64,000 nt of DNA from NCBI RefSeq assembly GCF_014384885.1, contig NZ_JACRST010000012.1, positions 1-64,000 on the forward strand, in the 5' to 3' direction. The position numbers and the translations under genes are program-made. Positions 32,180-41,029 of the stretch are shown one piece after another (positions within the stretch are counted from its first letter, which is position 1; each line of letters begins with the position of its first letter). The stretch comes from Ligaoa zhengdingensis. GTDB taxonomy: Bacteria; Bacillota; Clostridia; Oscillospirales; Ruminococcaceae. The notes beneath the pieces are model-generated. The model was not told the origin of the DNA. It did not search any database and saw only the letters and a program-made list of their open reading frames with translations.

Positions 32180-32276
32180 TGCGTCCCAAAGGAAATTGCT
32201 GCAGGATTTCCGGACAGAATGCAGAATCAATAAAAAATCAGAAAACTTCACGATATGGGAAAGGGTTGTTTCAGAA

Positions 32277-33287
32277 ATGGTAGTCATCTTAAAGCAGAAG
32301 GCCAAAAAGGAAGAGGTCGTCAATCTGATCGATTGGATCAAGAAGCAGGGGCTGGATGTTCATGTGGTGGAAGGCGCCAGCAAGACCATCCTGGGCCTGA
32401 TCGGCGACACCTCCAAGGTGGATGAGGATGCGGTGCGCGCCAACGACATCGTCGAAAATGTGCGGCGCATCTCCGAGCCGTTCAAGGCGGCAAACCGTAA
32501 GTTCCATCCGGATGACACGGTGGTGGAGGTGTGCGGCCGCAAAATCGGCGGCGGCAATTTCCAGGTGATTGCGGGCCCCTGCTCGGTGGAAAGCAAGGAG
32601 CAGATCAAGGAGGTCGCGCGCGATGTGCAGGCTTCCGGCGCGGGGCTGCTGCGCGGCGGCGCGTACAAACCCCGCACCTCTCCCTATGCGTTCCAGGGGC
32701 TGCGCGCCGAGGGAATCGAGTTCCTGCTGGACGCGAAGAAAGAGACTGGTATGCCGATCGTCACCGAGATTATGAGCGCGGCTCACATCGAGCTGTTCCG
32801 CGATGTGGATATCATCCAGGTGGGCGCGCGCAATATGCAGAATTTCGAGCTGCTCAAGGCGCTGGGAACCCTCAATAAGCCGATCCTGCTCAAACGGGGG
32901 CTCGCCAACACCATTGAAGAATTCCTGATGAGCGCCGAATACATCATGGCGGGCGGTAATGAGAACATCATCCTCTGCGAGCGCGGCATCCGTACCTTTG
33001 AAACCGCGACCCGAAACACGTTGGATATTTCCGCGATCCCGCTGCTCAAACAGCTCTCCCACCTGCCGGTGGTGGTCGATCCCAGCCACGCGGCGGGGCT
33101 GACTTCGCTGGTGGAACCCCTCTCCAAGGCGGCGATCGCAGCCGGTGCGGACGGCCTGATTATCGAGGTGCACAACGACCCGAAGCACGCGCTTTCCGAC
33201 GGTGCGCAGTCCCTCACCCCCCAGCAGTTCGGTGAAGTGATGGATTCGGTCAAGCGCATGGTGGAATTCGAGGGCAAGCATTTTTAA
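32277..33287 (+). CDS. aroF: 3-deoxy-7-phosphoheptulonate (DAHP) synthase, type I-beta
   Basis: The enzyme condenses PEP and erythrose 4-phosphate, the entry to the shikimate pathway. The 336-residue protein has an N-terminal ferredoxin-like regulatory domain (VVILKQKAKKEEVVNLIDWI...VHVVEGASKTILGLIGD) and a TIM barrel with FQVIAGPCSVES, GGAYKPRTSPYAFQG, VGARNMQNFELL and PVVVDPSHAAG. That N-terminal domain marks the Thermotoga-type, feedback-controlled I-beta class. The ATG at 32277 matches the family start; the open frame upstream runs through the attenuator and is not coding. It is the first structural gene of the operon. Confidence 0.95.
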   Translation: MVVILKQKAKKEEVVNLIDWIKKQGLDVHVVEGASKTILGLIGDTSKVDEDAVRANDIVENVRRISEPFKAANRKFHPDDTVVEVCGRKIGGGNFQVIAGPCSVESKEQIKEVARDVQASGAGLLRGGAYKPRTSPYAFQGLRAEGIEFLLDAKKETGMPIVTEIMSAAHIELFRDVDIIQVGARNMQNFELLKALGTLNKPILLKRGLANTIEEFLMSAEYIMAGGNENIILCERGIRTFETATRNTLDISAIPLLKQLSHLPVVVDPSHAAGLTSLVEPLSKAAIAAGADGLIIEVHNDPKHALSDGAQSLTPQQFGEVMDSVKRMVEFEGKHF

Positions 33288-33338
33288 AAGTTTCGCAGAA
33301 CAATCACGGTTTGCTAACACGAAAGGGGTAGGATAAAT

Positions 33339-34190
33339 ATGAACATCGGTGTGGTCGGCCTGGGGCTGATCGGCGGTTCCCTCTGCAAGGCGATCAAGGC
33401 GTATACCCATCACAGCGTCTGGGGGGAGGACCGGGACGAGGCCGTGCTCTCCTCCGCGCTCGAATTTGGCGCCATCGACGGGCGGCTGGACGGCCGCGCT
33501 CTCGCAGGCTGTGACTTGGTCCTTTCGGCGCTCTATCCCGCGGATACCATCGCCTATGTTCGCACCCATCTCGATCTCTTTCGGCCGGGCTGTATCCTCC
33601 TGGATGTCTGCGGCGTCAAAGGGGTGGTGTGCCGGGGAATCCGCGAGGTGATCGCCGGCCGCGACCTCGTCTTTATCGGAGGGCACCCCATGGCGGGCCG
33701 CGAATTCAGCGGCTTTGCCGTCTCCGATCAGGACCTGTTTCAAGGCGCGAGTATGATCCTCACGCCGGATGCCGACCTCGACCGCGACGTGCTGCGCAGG
33801 GTGTCCGATTTCATCCTGTCGCTGGGCTTTGGCAGGGTCATCAACACCACGCCGGAATTCCACGATCGGATGATCGCTTACACCTCGCAGCTTCCGCATG
33901 TGATCGCGAGCTCCTATGTCAAAAGCCCCAACTGCCGATTTCAATTGGGTTTCACCGGGGGCAGCTTTGAGGATATGTCCCGCGTGGCGAAGCTCAACGA
34001 GGGGATGTGGACCGAGCTGTTTCTGGACAATCCCGATCATCTGGTGGAGGAGATCGACACCCTTGTAGAGAATCTGAAGGAGATTCGCAATGCGATCGAC
34101 CAGCGGGATGCTGAACGGCTGCGCGCCCTGCTGGCGCAGGGCCGGGTCATCAAGGAGAGCCTCAACAACGATAACGATAAGGACAGGTGA
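33339..34190 (+). CDS. tyrA: Prephenate dehydrogenase
   Basis: TyrA oxidises prephenate to 4-hydroxyphenylpyruvate for tyrosine. The 283-residue protein has the Rossmann loop VVGLGLIGGSLCKAIK at the start, LYPADTIAYV, the conserved HPMAGREFSGF with the catalytic-domain His, and the helical domain with HVIASSYV. No ACT domain is attached, so feedback control may lie at transcription or in AroF. A GAAAGGGGTAGG site precedes the ATG. Its stop overlaps or abuts the aroB start. Confidence 0.95.
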   Translation: MNIGVVGLGLIGGSLCKAIKAYTHHSVWGEDRDEAVLSSALEFGAIDGRLDGRALAGCDLVLSALYPADTIAYVRTHLDLFRPGCILLDVCGVKGVVCRGIREVIAGRDLVFIGGHPMAGREFSGFAVSDQDLFQGASMILTPDADLDRDVLRRVSDFILSLGFGRVINTTPEFHDRMIAYTSQLPHVIASSYVKSPNCRFQLGFTGGSFEDMSRVAKLNEGMWTELFLDNPDHLVEEIDTLVENLKEIRNAIDQRDAERLRALLAQGRVIKESLNNDNDKDR

Positions 34191-34195
34191 GCAGA

Positions 34196-35254
34196 GTGAA
34201 ACAGGTGACGGTAAAAACCAGCAAGACCTATGAAGTATGGGTGGGGAATGGTCTTTTGGACAGCGCCGGGGAGCGGATTCGCGCCCTGTCGTCCGCCCAA
34301 AGGGTCGCGGTGGTGTCGGACGACACGGTTGCGGCCCTCTATGCCGGCCGGCTGTTGGATTCGCTGCATCGGGCGGGCTTTGACGACTGTTCCCTCTTCA
34401 CGTTCCCTCACGGGGAAGCGTCCAAGACGCTGGCTACTGCGGCCAAGCTCTATGAGTTTTTTGCCGGCCATCAGATCACCCGCGGCGATTGGATCATCGC
34501 CCTGGGGGGCGGCGTGGTGGGGGATGTGACCGGGTTTGCGGCTTCCACCTTCCTGCGCGGGGTGCGGTATGTGCAGATCCCCACAACCCTGCTGGCCCAG
34601 GTGGATTCCTCGGTGGGCGGCAAGACCGCTGTGGACCTGGAGTGCGGCAAAAACCTGGTGGGCACCTTTTATCAGCCCAGCCTGGTGCTCTGCGACATCC
34701 AACTGCTGGATACCCTTCCCCGGGAAATATTTTGCGACGGCGCGGCGGAGGTCATCAAATACGGCGCGATCCGCGACCGGGAGCTGTTCGAGATGACCGC
34801 ATCGCCCGATTATCGGAAGCATCTGGAGGAGATCATCCACCGCTGTGTTTCGATCAAGCGCGACATCGTACAGAACGACGAGTTCGACACCGGGGAGAGG
34901 ATGCTGCTCAACTTCGGCCACACGCTCGCCCATGCCATCGAGACCCAAAGCGGATATACAATCCCGCATGGCCGCGCGGTCGCCATCGGTATGGTGGCGA
35001 TCACAAAGGCGGCAGCGGCAGCGGGGATCGTTCCGCAAGGGATCGCTGAGGAGCTCGAACGTGCCTGTTGGATGTTCGACCTGCCGACCAGCACCGACTT
35101 TGACCCGTCCGGACTGGCCCAGATCTGTCTTGGAGATAAAAAACGGAACCAGAATCAAATCAATGTGATCCTGCCCGAACAGATCGGCCGAGCTGTGATC
35201 CATCCGATGCCCGTGGAAGCATTTCAAAAATTTATTTGTGAGGGATGCAGATGA
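34196..35254 (+). CDS. aroB: 3-dehydroquinate synthase
   Basis: AroB cyclises DAHP to 3-dehydroquinate using NAD and a metal. The 352-residue protein shows GEASKTLATAAKLYEF, the NAD loop IIALGGGVVGDVTGFAAS, the core PTTLLAQVDSSVGGKTAVD, and metal-ligand segments around GAAEVIKYG and LNFGHTLAHAIE. The GTG at 34196 is preferred: MKQVTVKTSKTYEVWVGNGLL matches the family start, while the earlier GTG at 34187 lies inside the tyrA stop region. Its last codons overlap the aroA start (ATGA). Confidence 0.95.
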   Translation: MKQVTVKTSKTYEVWVGNGLLDSAGERIRALSSAQRVAVVSDDTVAALYAGRLLDSLHRAGFDDCSLFTFPHGEASKTLATAAKLYEFFAGHQITRGDWIIALGGGVVGDVTGFAASTFLRGVRYVQIPTTLLAQVDSSVGGKTAVDLECGKNLVGTFYQPSLVLCDIQLLDTLPREIFCDGAAEVIKYGAIRDRELFEMTASPDYRKHLEEIIHRCVSIKRDIVQNDEFDTGERMLLNFGHTLAHAIETQSGYTIPHGRAVAIGMVAITKAAAAAGIVPQGIAEELERACWMFDLPTSTDFDPSGLAQICLGDKKRNQNQINVILPEQIGRAVIHPMPVEAFQKFICEGCR

Positions 35255-36525
35255 TCGCTGCAATTCAACCGTCAAAGCTAACGGGGCGCTATACCGCCCC
35301 GCCTTCTAAAAGCGATTCCCACCGCGCCCTGATCGGCGCGGCGCTCGCCGATGGGTTCAGCCATGTCGCCCCTGTGGTGGCGTCCGCAGATGTGGAGGCC
35401 ACCCGGTCTGCCCTCGAGATGCTGGAGGCTAAAATCCAGATTCAGGACAACCTCGCGCTGGTACAGGGGATTTCCCGCACCCCAGCCGGTCACATCCGCA
35501 TTCATTGCAACGAATCGGGTTCGAGCCTGCGGTTTCTCATCCCCATCGCGGCGGCTTTTGGCATCGAGGTGGTGTTCACCGGCTCGGGCAAGCTGCCGCA
35601 GCGTCCGCTGGGGGTCTATCACGAGCTGTTCCCGGAAAAGGGAGTGCGCCTCAAACGCCTGGAGAGCGATGAGCTCCCGCTTAAGGTCACCGGCCAGCTC
35701 CATGCGGGGCGGTTCCTGTTGCCGGGAAACGTCAGTTCCCAGTTCATTACTGGTCTGATGTTCGCCCTGCCCCTTCTGGACGGGGACAGCGAGCTGGTGC
35801 TCACCTCGCCCCTCGAGTCCCGCCCCTATGTGGATATGACGATCTCCGCCCTCGCGCGGTTCGGCGTGGCGGTGGAAGAGACGGAACAGGGCTACCGGGT
35901 CGCCGGTAATCAGCGTTATACCCCCTGTACCTACCGTGTGGAAGGGGATTACTCCAATGCGGCTTTCTTTGCGGCTGCGGGGTTGCTCAGCGAACAGGGG
36001 GTTGTGATCGACGGCCTGGCAGGCGATTCCCGGCAAGGCGACCGGGAGATTATCGACCTGCTGTTGCGGTTCGGCGGCCGGGTGTCCGCCGAAGGGGGGG
36101 CGATCCGCATTTCGCGCGGAAAGCTCCGCGGCATCCAAATCGATGCATCCCAGATCCCAGATCTGGTGCCGATTCTGTCGGTGGTGGGGGCGTTCGCCGA
36201 AGGGGAAACCCGCATCTACAACGCCCATCGCCTCAAACTCAAGGAGAGCGACCGCCTGGTGAGTACCACCCAGGCGCTCCGTGCTCTGGGAGCCGACGCC
36301 TTTTGTGATGACGACAGCATCACGGTGCGTGGCGGCAAGGTGCTGCACAGCGGGGTGGTGTCCGCCTGCAACGACCATCGCATCGCGATGAGCGCGGCCA
36401 TCGCAGCGCTATTCTGCGATGGCGAGGTGCTGATCGACGGCGCAGAAGCGGTCAACAAGTCTTATCCGCAATTTTATGACGACTATAACCGATTGGGGGG
36501 GAGCGCCAATGTCCGTATGGGGTAG
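35251..36525 (+). CDS. aroA: 3-phosphoshikimate 1-carboxyvinyltransferase (EPSP synthase)
   Basis: AroA transfers the enolpyruvyl group of PEP to shikimate 3-phosphate. The 424-residue protein has the inverted-domain fold signatures APPSKSDSHRALIGAALA at the start, NESGSSLRFLIPIAAAFG, LPQRPLG and RLKESDRLVSTTQALRALGA near the end, and ACNDHRIAMSAAIAAL. The ATG at 35251 overlaps the aroB stop and has GAGGG six bases upstream; an earlier ATG at 35245 lacks spacing. Its 3' end overlaps aroC by 17 bases. Confidence 0.95.
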   Translation: MIAAIQPSKLTGRYTAPPSKSDSHRALIGAALADGFSHVAPVVASADVEATRSALEMLEAKIQIQDNLALVQGISRTPAGHIRIHCNESGSSLRFLIPIAAAFGIEVVFTGSGKLPQRPLGVYHELFPEKGVRLKRLESDELPLKVTGQLHAGRFLLPGNVSSQFITGLMFALPLLDGDSELVLTSPLESRPYVDMTISALARFGVAVEETEQGYRVAGNQRYTPCTYRVEGDYSNAAFFAAAGLLSEQGVVIDGLAGDSRQGDREIIDLLLRFGGRVSAEGGAIRISRGKLRGIQIDASQIPDLVPILSVVGAFAEGETRIYNAHRLKLKESDRLVSTTQALRALGADAFCDDDSITVRGGKVLHSGVVSACNDHRIAMSAAIAALFCDGEVLIDGAEAVNKSYPQFYDDYNRLGGSANVRMG

Positions 36526-37582
36526 AGGAACACTGAATTTGAGCATCTTTGGGGAATCACATGGGCCGGGAATCGGCGTGGTGATCGACGGCCTGCCCGC
36601 CGGGGAGGAGATCGACGTGGAGGAGCTGATGGCCTTTTGTGCCCGGCGTGCGCCCGGCCGATCCTCGACTGCGACCAAGCGCAAGGAACCGGACCGGCCG
36701 GAATTTCTGTCCGGTCTGCTGGACGGTAGAACCACCGGCGCGCCGCTTTGCGCGGTGATTAGAAACAGCGATACCCATTCGGGGGATTATGACAACCTGA
36801 GGACGACAGCCCGGCCCGGCCACGCCGATTACACCGCATGGCTGCGCTTTCAGGGTTATAACGACGTGCGCGGCAGTGGGCATTTTTCCGGCCGCCTGAC
36901 CGCGCCTCTGGTGGTAGCGGGCGGCATTGCCAAACAGATTTTGCGGCGGCGCGGTGTTGAGGTCGGCGCGCACATCCTGTCGGTGCACAGCATCGTGGAT
37001 CGCGCATTCGATCCGGTAGCTGTGACCGCACAGACCCTGCGGTCGGTCGGCGAGCAGACGTTTCCGGTGCTCGACAAGGATGCGGGCGAGAGGATGATTG
37101 GCGCGATCGAACAGGCCGCCGCCGAGCTCAATTCTCTCGGCGGCGTGGTGGAATGCTGTGCGGTGGGGTTCCCAGCCGGGGTGGGTACCCCGATGTTTGA
37201 CGGCCTGGAAAACAGCCTGAGCTCCATCCTGTTCGGAATTCCAGCGGTGAAAGGGGTCGAGTTCGGAGCCGGTTTCGACGCGGCCGGGTTGACCGGAGCG
37301 GAGAACAACGACGAGTTTGAGCTGCAAGAGGGCAGAGTTGTCACCCGGACCAACCACCACGGCGGCATTTTGGGCGGCATCTCCAGCGGAATGCCGATCA
37401 CCATGCGGGTGGCGTTCAAGCCGACGCCGTCCATCTCCCGGCCGCAGCAGACCGTCAATTTTCAGGAAGGCTGTGCATGCGAGCTGGTGGTGAAAGGCCG
37501 CCACGACCCTTGCGTGGTGCCTCGTGCGGTTCCCTGTGTAGAAGCGGCGGCAGCGTTTGCGCTTCTGTCCTACTTGGTGTAA
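36509..37582 (+). CDS. aroC: Chorismate synthase
   Basis: AroC eliminates phosphate from EPSP to form chorismate with reduced FMN. The 357-residue protein begins LNLSIFGESHGPGIGVVIDG, has RTTARPGHADYTAWLRFQGY with the GSGHFSGRLTAPLVVAGGIA block, and ends with GISSGMPITMRVAFKPTPSI and GRHDPCVVPRAVPCVEA. The ATG at 36509 is preceded by GGGGGGAG and lies inside the end of aroA in another frame, so the two are translationally coupled. Confidence 0.95.
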   Translation: MSVWGRGTLNLSIFGESHGPGIGVVIDGLPAGEEIDVEELMAFCARRAPGRSSTATKRKEPDRPEFLSGLLDGRTTGAPLCAVIRNSDTHSGDYDNLRTTARPGHADYTAWLRFQGYNDVRGSGHFSGRLTAPLVVAGGIAKQILRRRGVEVGAHILSVHSIVDRAFDPVAVTAQTLRSVGEQTFPVLDKDAGERMIGAIEQAAAELNSLGGVVECCAVGFPAGVGTPMFDGLENSLSSILFGIPAVKGVEFGAGFDAAGLTGAENNDEFELQEGRVVTRTNHHGGILGGISSGMPITMRVAFKPTPSISRPQQTVNFQEGCACELVVKGRHDPCVVPRAVPCVEAAAAFALLSYLV

Positions 37583-37623
37583 TATGATATCCCTTTACAG
37601 ATAAAAACGGAGGAGTTTTTTCG

Positions 37624-38796
37624 ATGGATTTAAAGAACATGCGGGAACAGATCGATGGAATCGACGAGCAGATAGTATCGCTCTTTAAAAACCGGATGCG
37701 CATCGTTCACGATGTGGCGGAATATAAGCGGTTGAACAACCTGCCGGTGCTGCACACCGACCGGGAACAGCAGGTGTTGGACCGGGTCGCGGCGATGGCG
37801 ACCGACCCGGTGACAGGCGACGACCTATCCGACTATGTCCGATTCTTGTTCACCACTATCATGGATCTGAGCAAGACACAGCAGAACAACGATCTCACCG
37901 CCGACACGCGGCTGAGCCGCACGATTCATCAGGCGCTCGAGGACGGGCGGACGCTACCTGTCGCTCCCGTGGTTGCCTGCCAAGGGGTGGACGGCGCCTA
38001 TTCCAGCATGGCGGCCCGTGGGATGTTCTCGGACGGGAAGCTCCGCTTTTATCAGGATTTTTCCGATATCTTCGAAAGTGTCAAGCGTGGGGAATGCGAT
38101 ATCGGTGTGCTGCCGATCGAAAATTCCACCGCAGGTTCGGTCAACAATGTTTACGACTTGATGAAAAAATATCAGTTTCACATTGTGCGCGGCTACCGGC
38201 TGGAGGTGCGCCACTGCCTGCTGGCCAAGCCCGGCGTGCACTTCGACGACATCACCGACGTCTATTCCCACACCCAGGCGATCAGCCAGTGCCACGACTT
38301 TTTGCAGGCGCACCCCAACATCCGGGTGCACCTCTACTCCAATACAGCGGCTGCGGCGCGCTTTGTGTCTGAGTGCGGCGACCGCGGGGTAGCGGCAATT
38401 GCGTCGCGCGAGTGTGCGGATATCTACCGCCTGAATGTGGTGCTCGACGAGATCAAGGACGCCAAACGCAACTATACCCGGTTTATTGCCATCAGCAACA
38501 AGATGCTGATCACCGAGGATGCAAACCGGATGAGTGTCGCGCTCACCCTGCCGCATGAGGCGGGCTCCCTTTATAAGCTGATTACCCAGTTCGCCATGCT
38601 GGAGCTGAACCTCACCAAGCTGGAGTCGCGGCCGCTGCCGGACACCAACTTTGAGTTCCTGTTTTATTTTGATTTCACCGGAAACGCGGCCAACGAGCAT
38701 ATCATCAAACTGCTGACGCGTTTGGAGCAGCAATGCGATTACTTTGCTTTTTTGGGCAACTACCGAGAACTGGACAGCTCCGGTGCGATATCATGA
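37624..38796 (+). CDS. pheA: Bifunctional chorismate mutase / prephenate dehydratase (P-protein)
   Basis: The protein turns chorismate to prephenate and then phenylpyruvate. Three domains are visible in 390 residues: an AroQ-type chorismate mutase (about 1-88; RMRIVHDVAEYKR), the prephenate dehydratase (about 115-295; VDGAYSSMAARGMF, VLPIENSTAGSVNNVYDLM, YSHTQAISQCHDFL), and a C-terminal ACT domain with the ESRP feedback motif (LTKLESRPLPDTNFEFLFYFD), which binds phenylalanine. CGGAGGAG precedes the ATG. It closes the operon, so Phe is sensed both enzymatically and probably through the leader peptide. Confidence 0.95.
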   Translation: MDLKNMREQIDGIDEQIVSLFKNRMRIVHDVAEYKRLNNLPVLHTDREQQVLDRVAAMATDPVTGDDLSDYVRFLFTTIMDLSKTQQNNDLTADTRLSRTIHQALEDGRTLPVAPVVACQGVDGAYSSMAARGMFSDGKLRFYQDFSDIFESVKRGECDIGVLPIENSTAGSVNNVYDLMKKYQFHIVRGYRLEVRHCLLAKPGVHFDDITDVYSHTQAISQCHDFLQAHPNIRVHLYSNTAAAARFVSECGDRGVAAIASRECADIYRLNVVLDEIKDAKRNYTRFIAISNKMLITEDANRMSVALTLPHEAGSLYKLITQFAMLELNLTKLESRPLPDTNFEFLFYFDFTGNAANEHIIKLLTRLEQQCDYFAFLGNYRELDSSGAIS

Positions 38797-38805
38797 CCAT
38801 CATCC

Positions 38806-38846
38806 GCAAAAAGAGGGCTTTCTCCGCAAGGAGGGGGCCTTTTTCC
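38806..38846 (+). terminator. Probable intrinsic terminator after pheA
   Basis: CTCC-GCAA-GGAG forms the loop end of an imperfect hairpin with outer AAAAAGAGGG/GGGGGCCTTTTT pairing, ending in TTTTT. Confidence 0.6.
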
Positions 38847-38926
38847 CGTTTTATGAAAATATTGCGATAAACCAGGGGAGACGAACCATAATAAATAGGA
38901 AAAAGGGCGAATTTGAAAAACAGGAG

Positions 38927-38980
38927 TTGTATCTTCAATTTGGTTGTGATATAGTAGAAATGTTCAGAACTTATGTTCTG
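38927..38980 (+). promoter_or_regulatory. uvrB promoter with LexA (SOS) box
   Basis: TTGTAT (38927-38932), a 17-base spacer and TATAGT (38950-38955) form the promoter. Immediately downstream CAGAACTTATGTTCTG (38965-38980) is a palindrome containing GAAC-N4-GTTC, the core of the Firmicute LexA/DinR operator. LexA bound there would block transcription start, fitting DNA-damage induction of uvrBA. Confidence 0.85.
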
Positions 38981-39028
38981 ATTGCGGAGAAAAAACAAAG
39001 ATGTGAGTCTGGAGTGGGAGGTGCATCG

Positions 39029-40993
39029 ATGCCCGAACAGTTTGAGTTGGTATCCCCTTATCAGCCGACCGGCGACCAGCCACAGGCGATCGACAAGCTG
39101 GTGGAGGGCGTGCGTTCGGGGGCGCACGAACAAGCGCTTCTGGGTGTCACCGGGTCCGGCAAGACCTTCACCATGGCCAATGTCATTGCGCAGCTCAACC
39201 GGCCGACGCTGGTGCTCGCGCACAATAAGACGCTGGCTGCGCAGCTTTGCAGCGAATTCAAGGAGTTCTTCCCCCACAATGCGGTGGAATATTTCGTGTC
39301 CTACTACGATTACTACCAGCCGGAGGCGTACATCGCGCATACGGATACCTACATCGAAAAGGACAGCGCGATCAACGACGAGATCGAGCGGCTGCGCCAT
39401 TCGGCCACGGCTGCGCTGGGCGAGCGCCGGGATGTGATCGTCGTCTCCAGCGTCTCGTGCATCTACAGCCTGGGCGACCCGATCGACTATAAAAATATGG
39501 TGATCTCCCTGCGCATCGGCCAGCAAAAGGATCGCGACCAGCTCATCTCCAAGCTGGTGGAAATTCAATACGAGCGCAACGACATCAACTTTATCCGCAA
39601 CAAGTTCCGGGTGCGGGGGGACGTGGTCGAGGTTTTCCCGGTGTATTCGGGGGATGTGGCGCTGCGCATCGAGTTCTTTGGCGATGAGATCGAGCGGATC
39701 AGCGAGATCAACACCCTCACAAGCGAGGTCAAAGCCAACCTCAAAAGCACGGTGATCTATCCGGCAAGTCACTATATTGTGCCGCGCGACCGCATGGAGG
39801 AGGCCATCCGCGATATCCAGCAGGAATGCGACGATCGGGTGAGGTACTTCACCGAGCACGGCAAGCTGATTGAAGCGCAGCGCATCGCGGAGCGCACCAA
39901 TTATGATATTGAGATGCTGACGGAAATCGGGTTCTGCAAGGGGATCGAAAACTATTCGCGTGTGCTGTCCCGCCGTCAACCGGGCAGTATGCCCACCACG
40001 CTGCTCGATTACTTTCCCAAGGATTTCTTGTTGTTTGTGGATGAGTCCCACGTGACGCTGCCGCAGGTGCGCGGTATGTTCGGAGGCGACCACGCGCGCA
40101 AACAAAACCTGGTGGACTATGGGTTCCGCCTCCCCTCCGCCTTTGACAACCGTCCGCTCAACTTTGATGAATTCTACGGCAAAATCAATCAGGCGATCTA
40201 TGTCAGCGCCACCCCCGGCCCGTTCGAGCAGGAGCACTGTGTACAGACGGTGGAACAGATTATCCGTCCGACCGGCCTGGTCGATCCGGAGATCGTGGTG
40301 AAACCGGTGGAAGGGCAGATCGACGATCTGCTTTCCGAGATCAACCTGCGCGTGGCCAAAAACGAGCGCGTGCTGGTGACCACCCTCACCAAGAAGATGG
40401 CGGAGGATCTGACCTCCTACTTTGAGGGGATGGGGGTCAAAATCCGCTACATGCACCACGACATCGACACCATCGAGCGCATGGAGATTATCCGTGACCT
40501 GCGGTTGGGCGAGTTTGACGTGCTGGTGGGCATCAACCTGCTTCGAGAAGGTCTCGACATCCCGGAGGTGTCGCTGGTGGCGATCCTGGATGCGGACAAA
40601 GAGGGCTTTTTGCGATCCGAAACTTCGCTGATTCAGACGATTGGCCGCGCCGCGCGCAACGCCCAGGGCAAGGTGATTATGTACGCGGATTCGGTCACCA
40701 ATTCGATGGAACGGGCGATCAGCGAGACCGAGCGCCGCCGAGCACTTCAGATGGCATACAACGAGGAACACGGCATCACCCCGCAGACCATTCGCAAGGA
40801 TGTGCGCGAGATTTTGGAGATTTCGTCGCGCGAGACAGCCGAGGGCAAGTCGCGCAAGAAGATGAGCAAGCAGGAGCGTGAGGCGTTGATCGCCAAGCTG
40901 ACAGCGGAGATGAAAAATGCGGCCAAGATTCTCGAATTCGAGCACGCGGCCTATCTGCGCGATAAAATCAAGAAGCTCAAGGAGCAGAAGTAG
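39029..40993 (+). CDS. uvrB: Excinuclease ABC subunit B
   Basis: UvrB is the damage-verifying helicase of nucleotide excision repair. The 654-residue protein has Walker A GVTGSGKTFTMANVIAQ (near residue 40), the beta-hairpin YYDYYQPEAY, the helicase motifs VDESHVTLPQ, RLPSAFDNRPL, EGLDIPEVSLVAILDADKEGF and QTIGRAARN, and the C-terminal UvrC-binding UVR motif (KILEFEHAAYLRDKIKKL). The ATG at 39029 lies behind GGGAGGTG and starts at PEQFELVSPYQPTGDQP. A long open frame upstream is not coding because the promoter and LexA box are inside it. Confidence 0.96.
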   Translation: MPEQFELVSPYQPTGDQPQAIDKLVEGVRSGAHEQALLGVTGSGKTFTMANVIAQLNRPTLVLAHNKTLAAQLCSEFKEFFPHNAVEYFVSYYDYYQPEAYIAHTDTYIEKDSAINDEIERLRHSATAALGERRDVIVVSSVSCIYSLGDPIDYKNMVISLRIGQQKDRDQLISKLVEIQYERNDINFIRNKFRVRGDVVEVFPVYSGDVALRIEFFGDEIERISEINTLTSEVKANLKSTVIYPASHYIVPRDRMEEAIRDIQQECDDRVRYFTEHGKLIEAQRIAERTNYDIEMLTEIGFCKGIENYSRVLSRRQPGSMPTTLLDYFPKDFLLFVDESHVTLPQVRGMFGGDHARKQNLVDYGFRLPSAFDNRPLNFDEFYGKINQAIYVSATPGPFEQEHCVQTVEQIIRPTGLVDPEIVVKPVEGQIDDLLSEINLRVAKNERVLVTTLTKKMAEDLTSYFEGMGVKIRYMHHDIDTIERMEIIRDLRLGEFDVLVGINLLREGLDIPEVSLVAILDADKEGFLRSETSLIQTIGRAARNAQGKVIMYADSVTNSMERAISETERRRALQMAYNEEHGITPQTIRKDVREILEISSRETAEGKSRKKMSKQEREALIAKLTAEMKNAAKILEFEHAAYLRDKIKKLKEQK

Positions 40994-41029
40994 CCCCTTG
41001 CAGCGGGACATAGTTGGAGGAACGAGCAA

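Noticed and set aside
31749..32276. T-box or Trp/TRAP-type leader before aroF
   Set aside because: I see no T-box consensus (AGGGTGGNACCGCG) and no series of G/UAG triplets; the leader-peptide layout explains the region better.
32289..34040. 583-codon minus-strand open frame opposite aroF and tyrA
   Set aside because: Low-quality His/Asp/Arg-rich sequence without domain content; both genes on the plus strand are certain.
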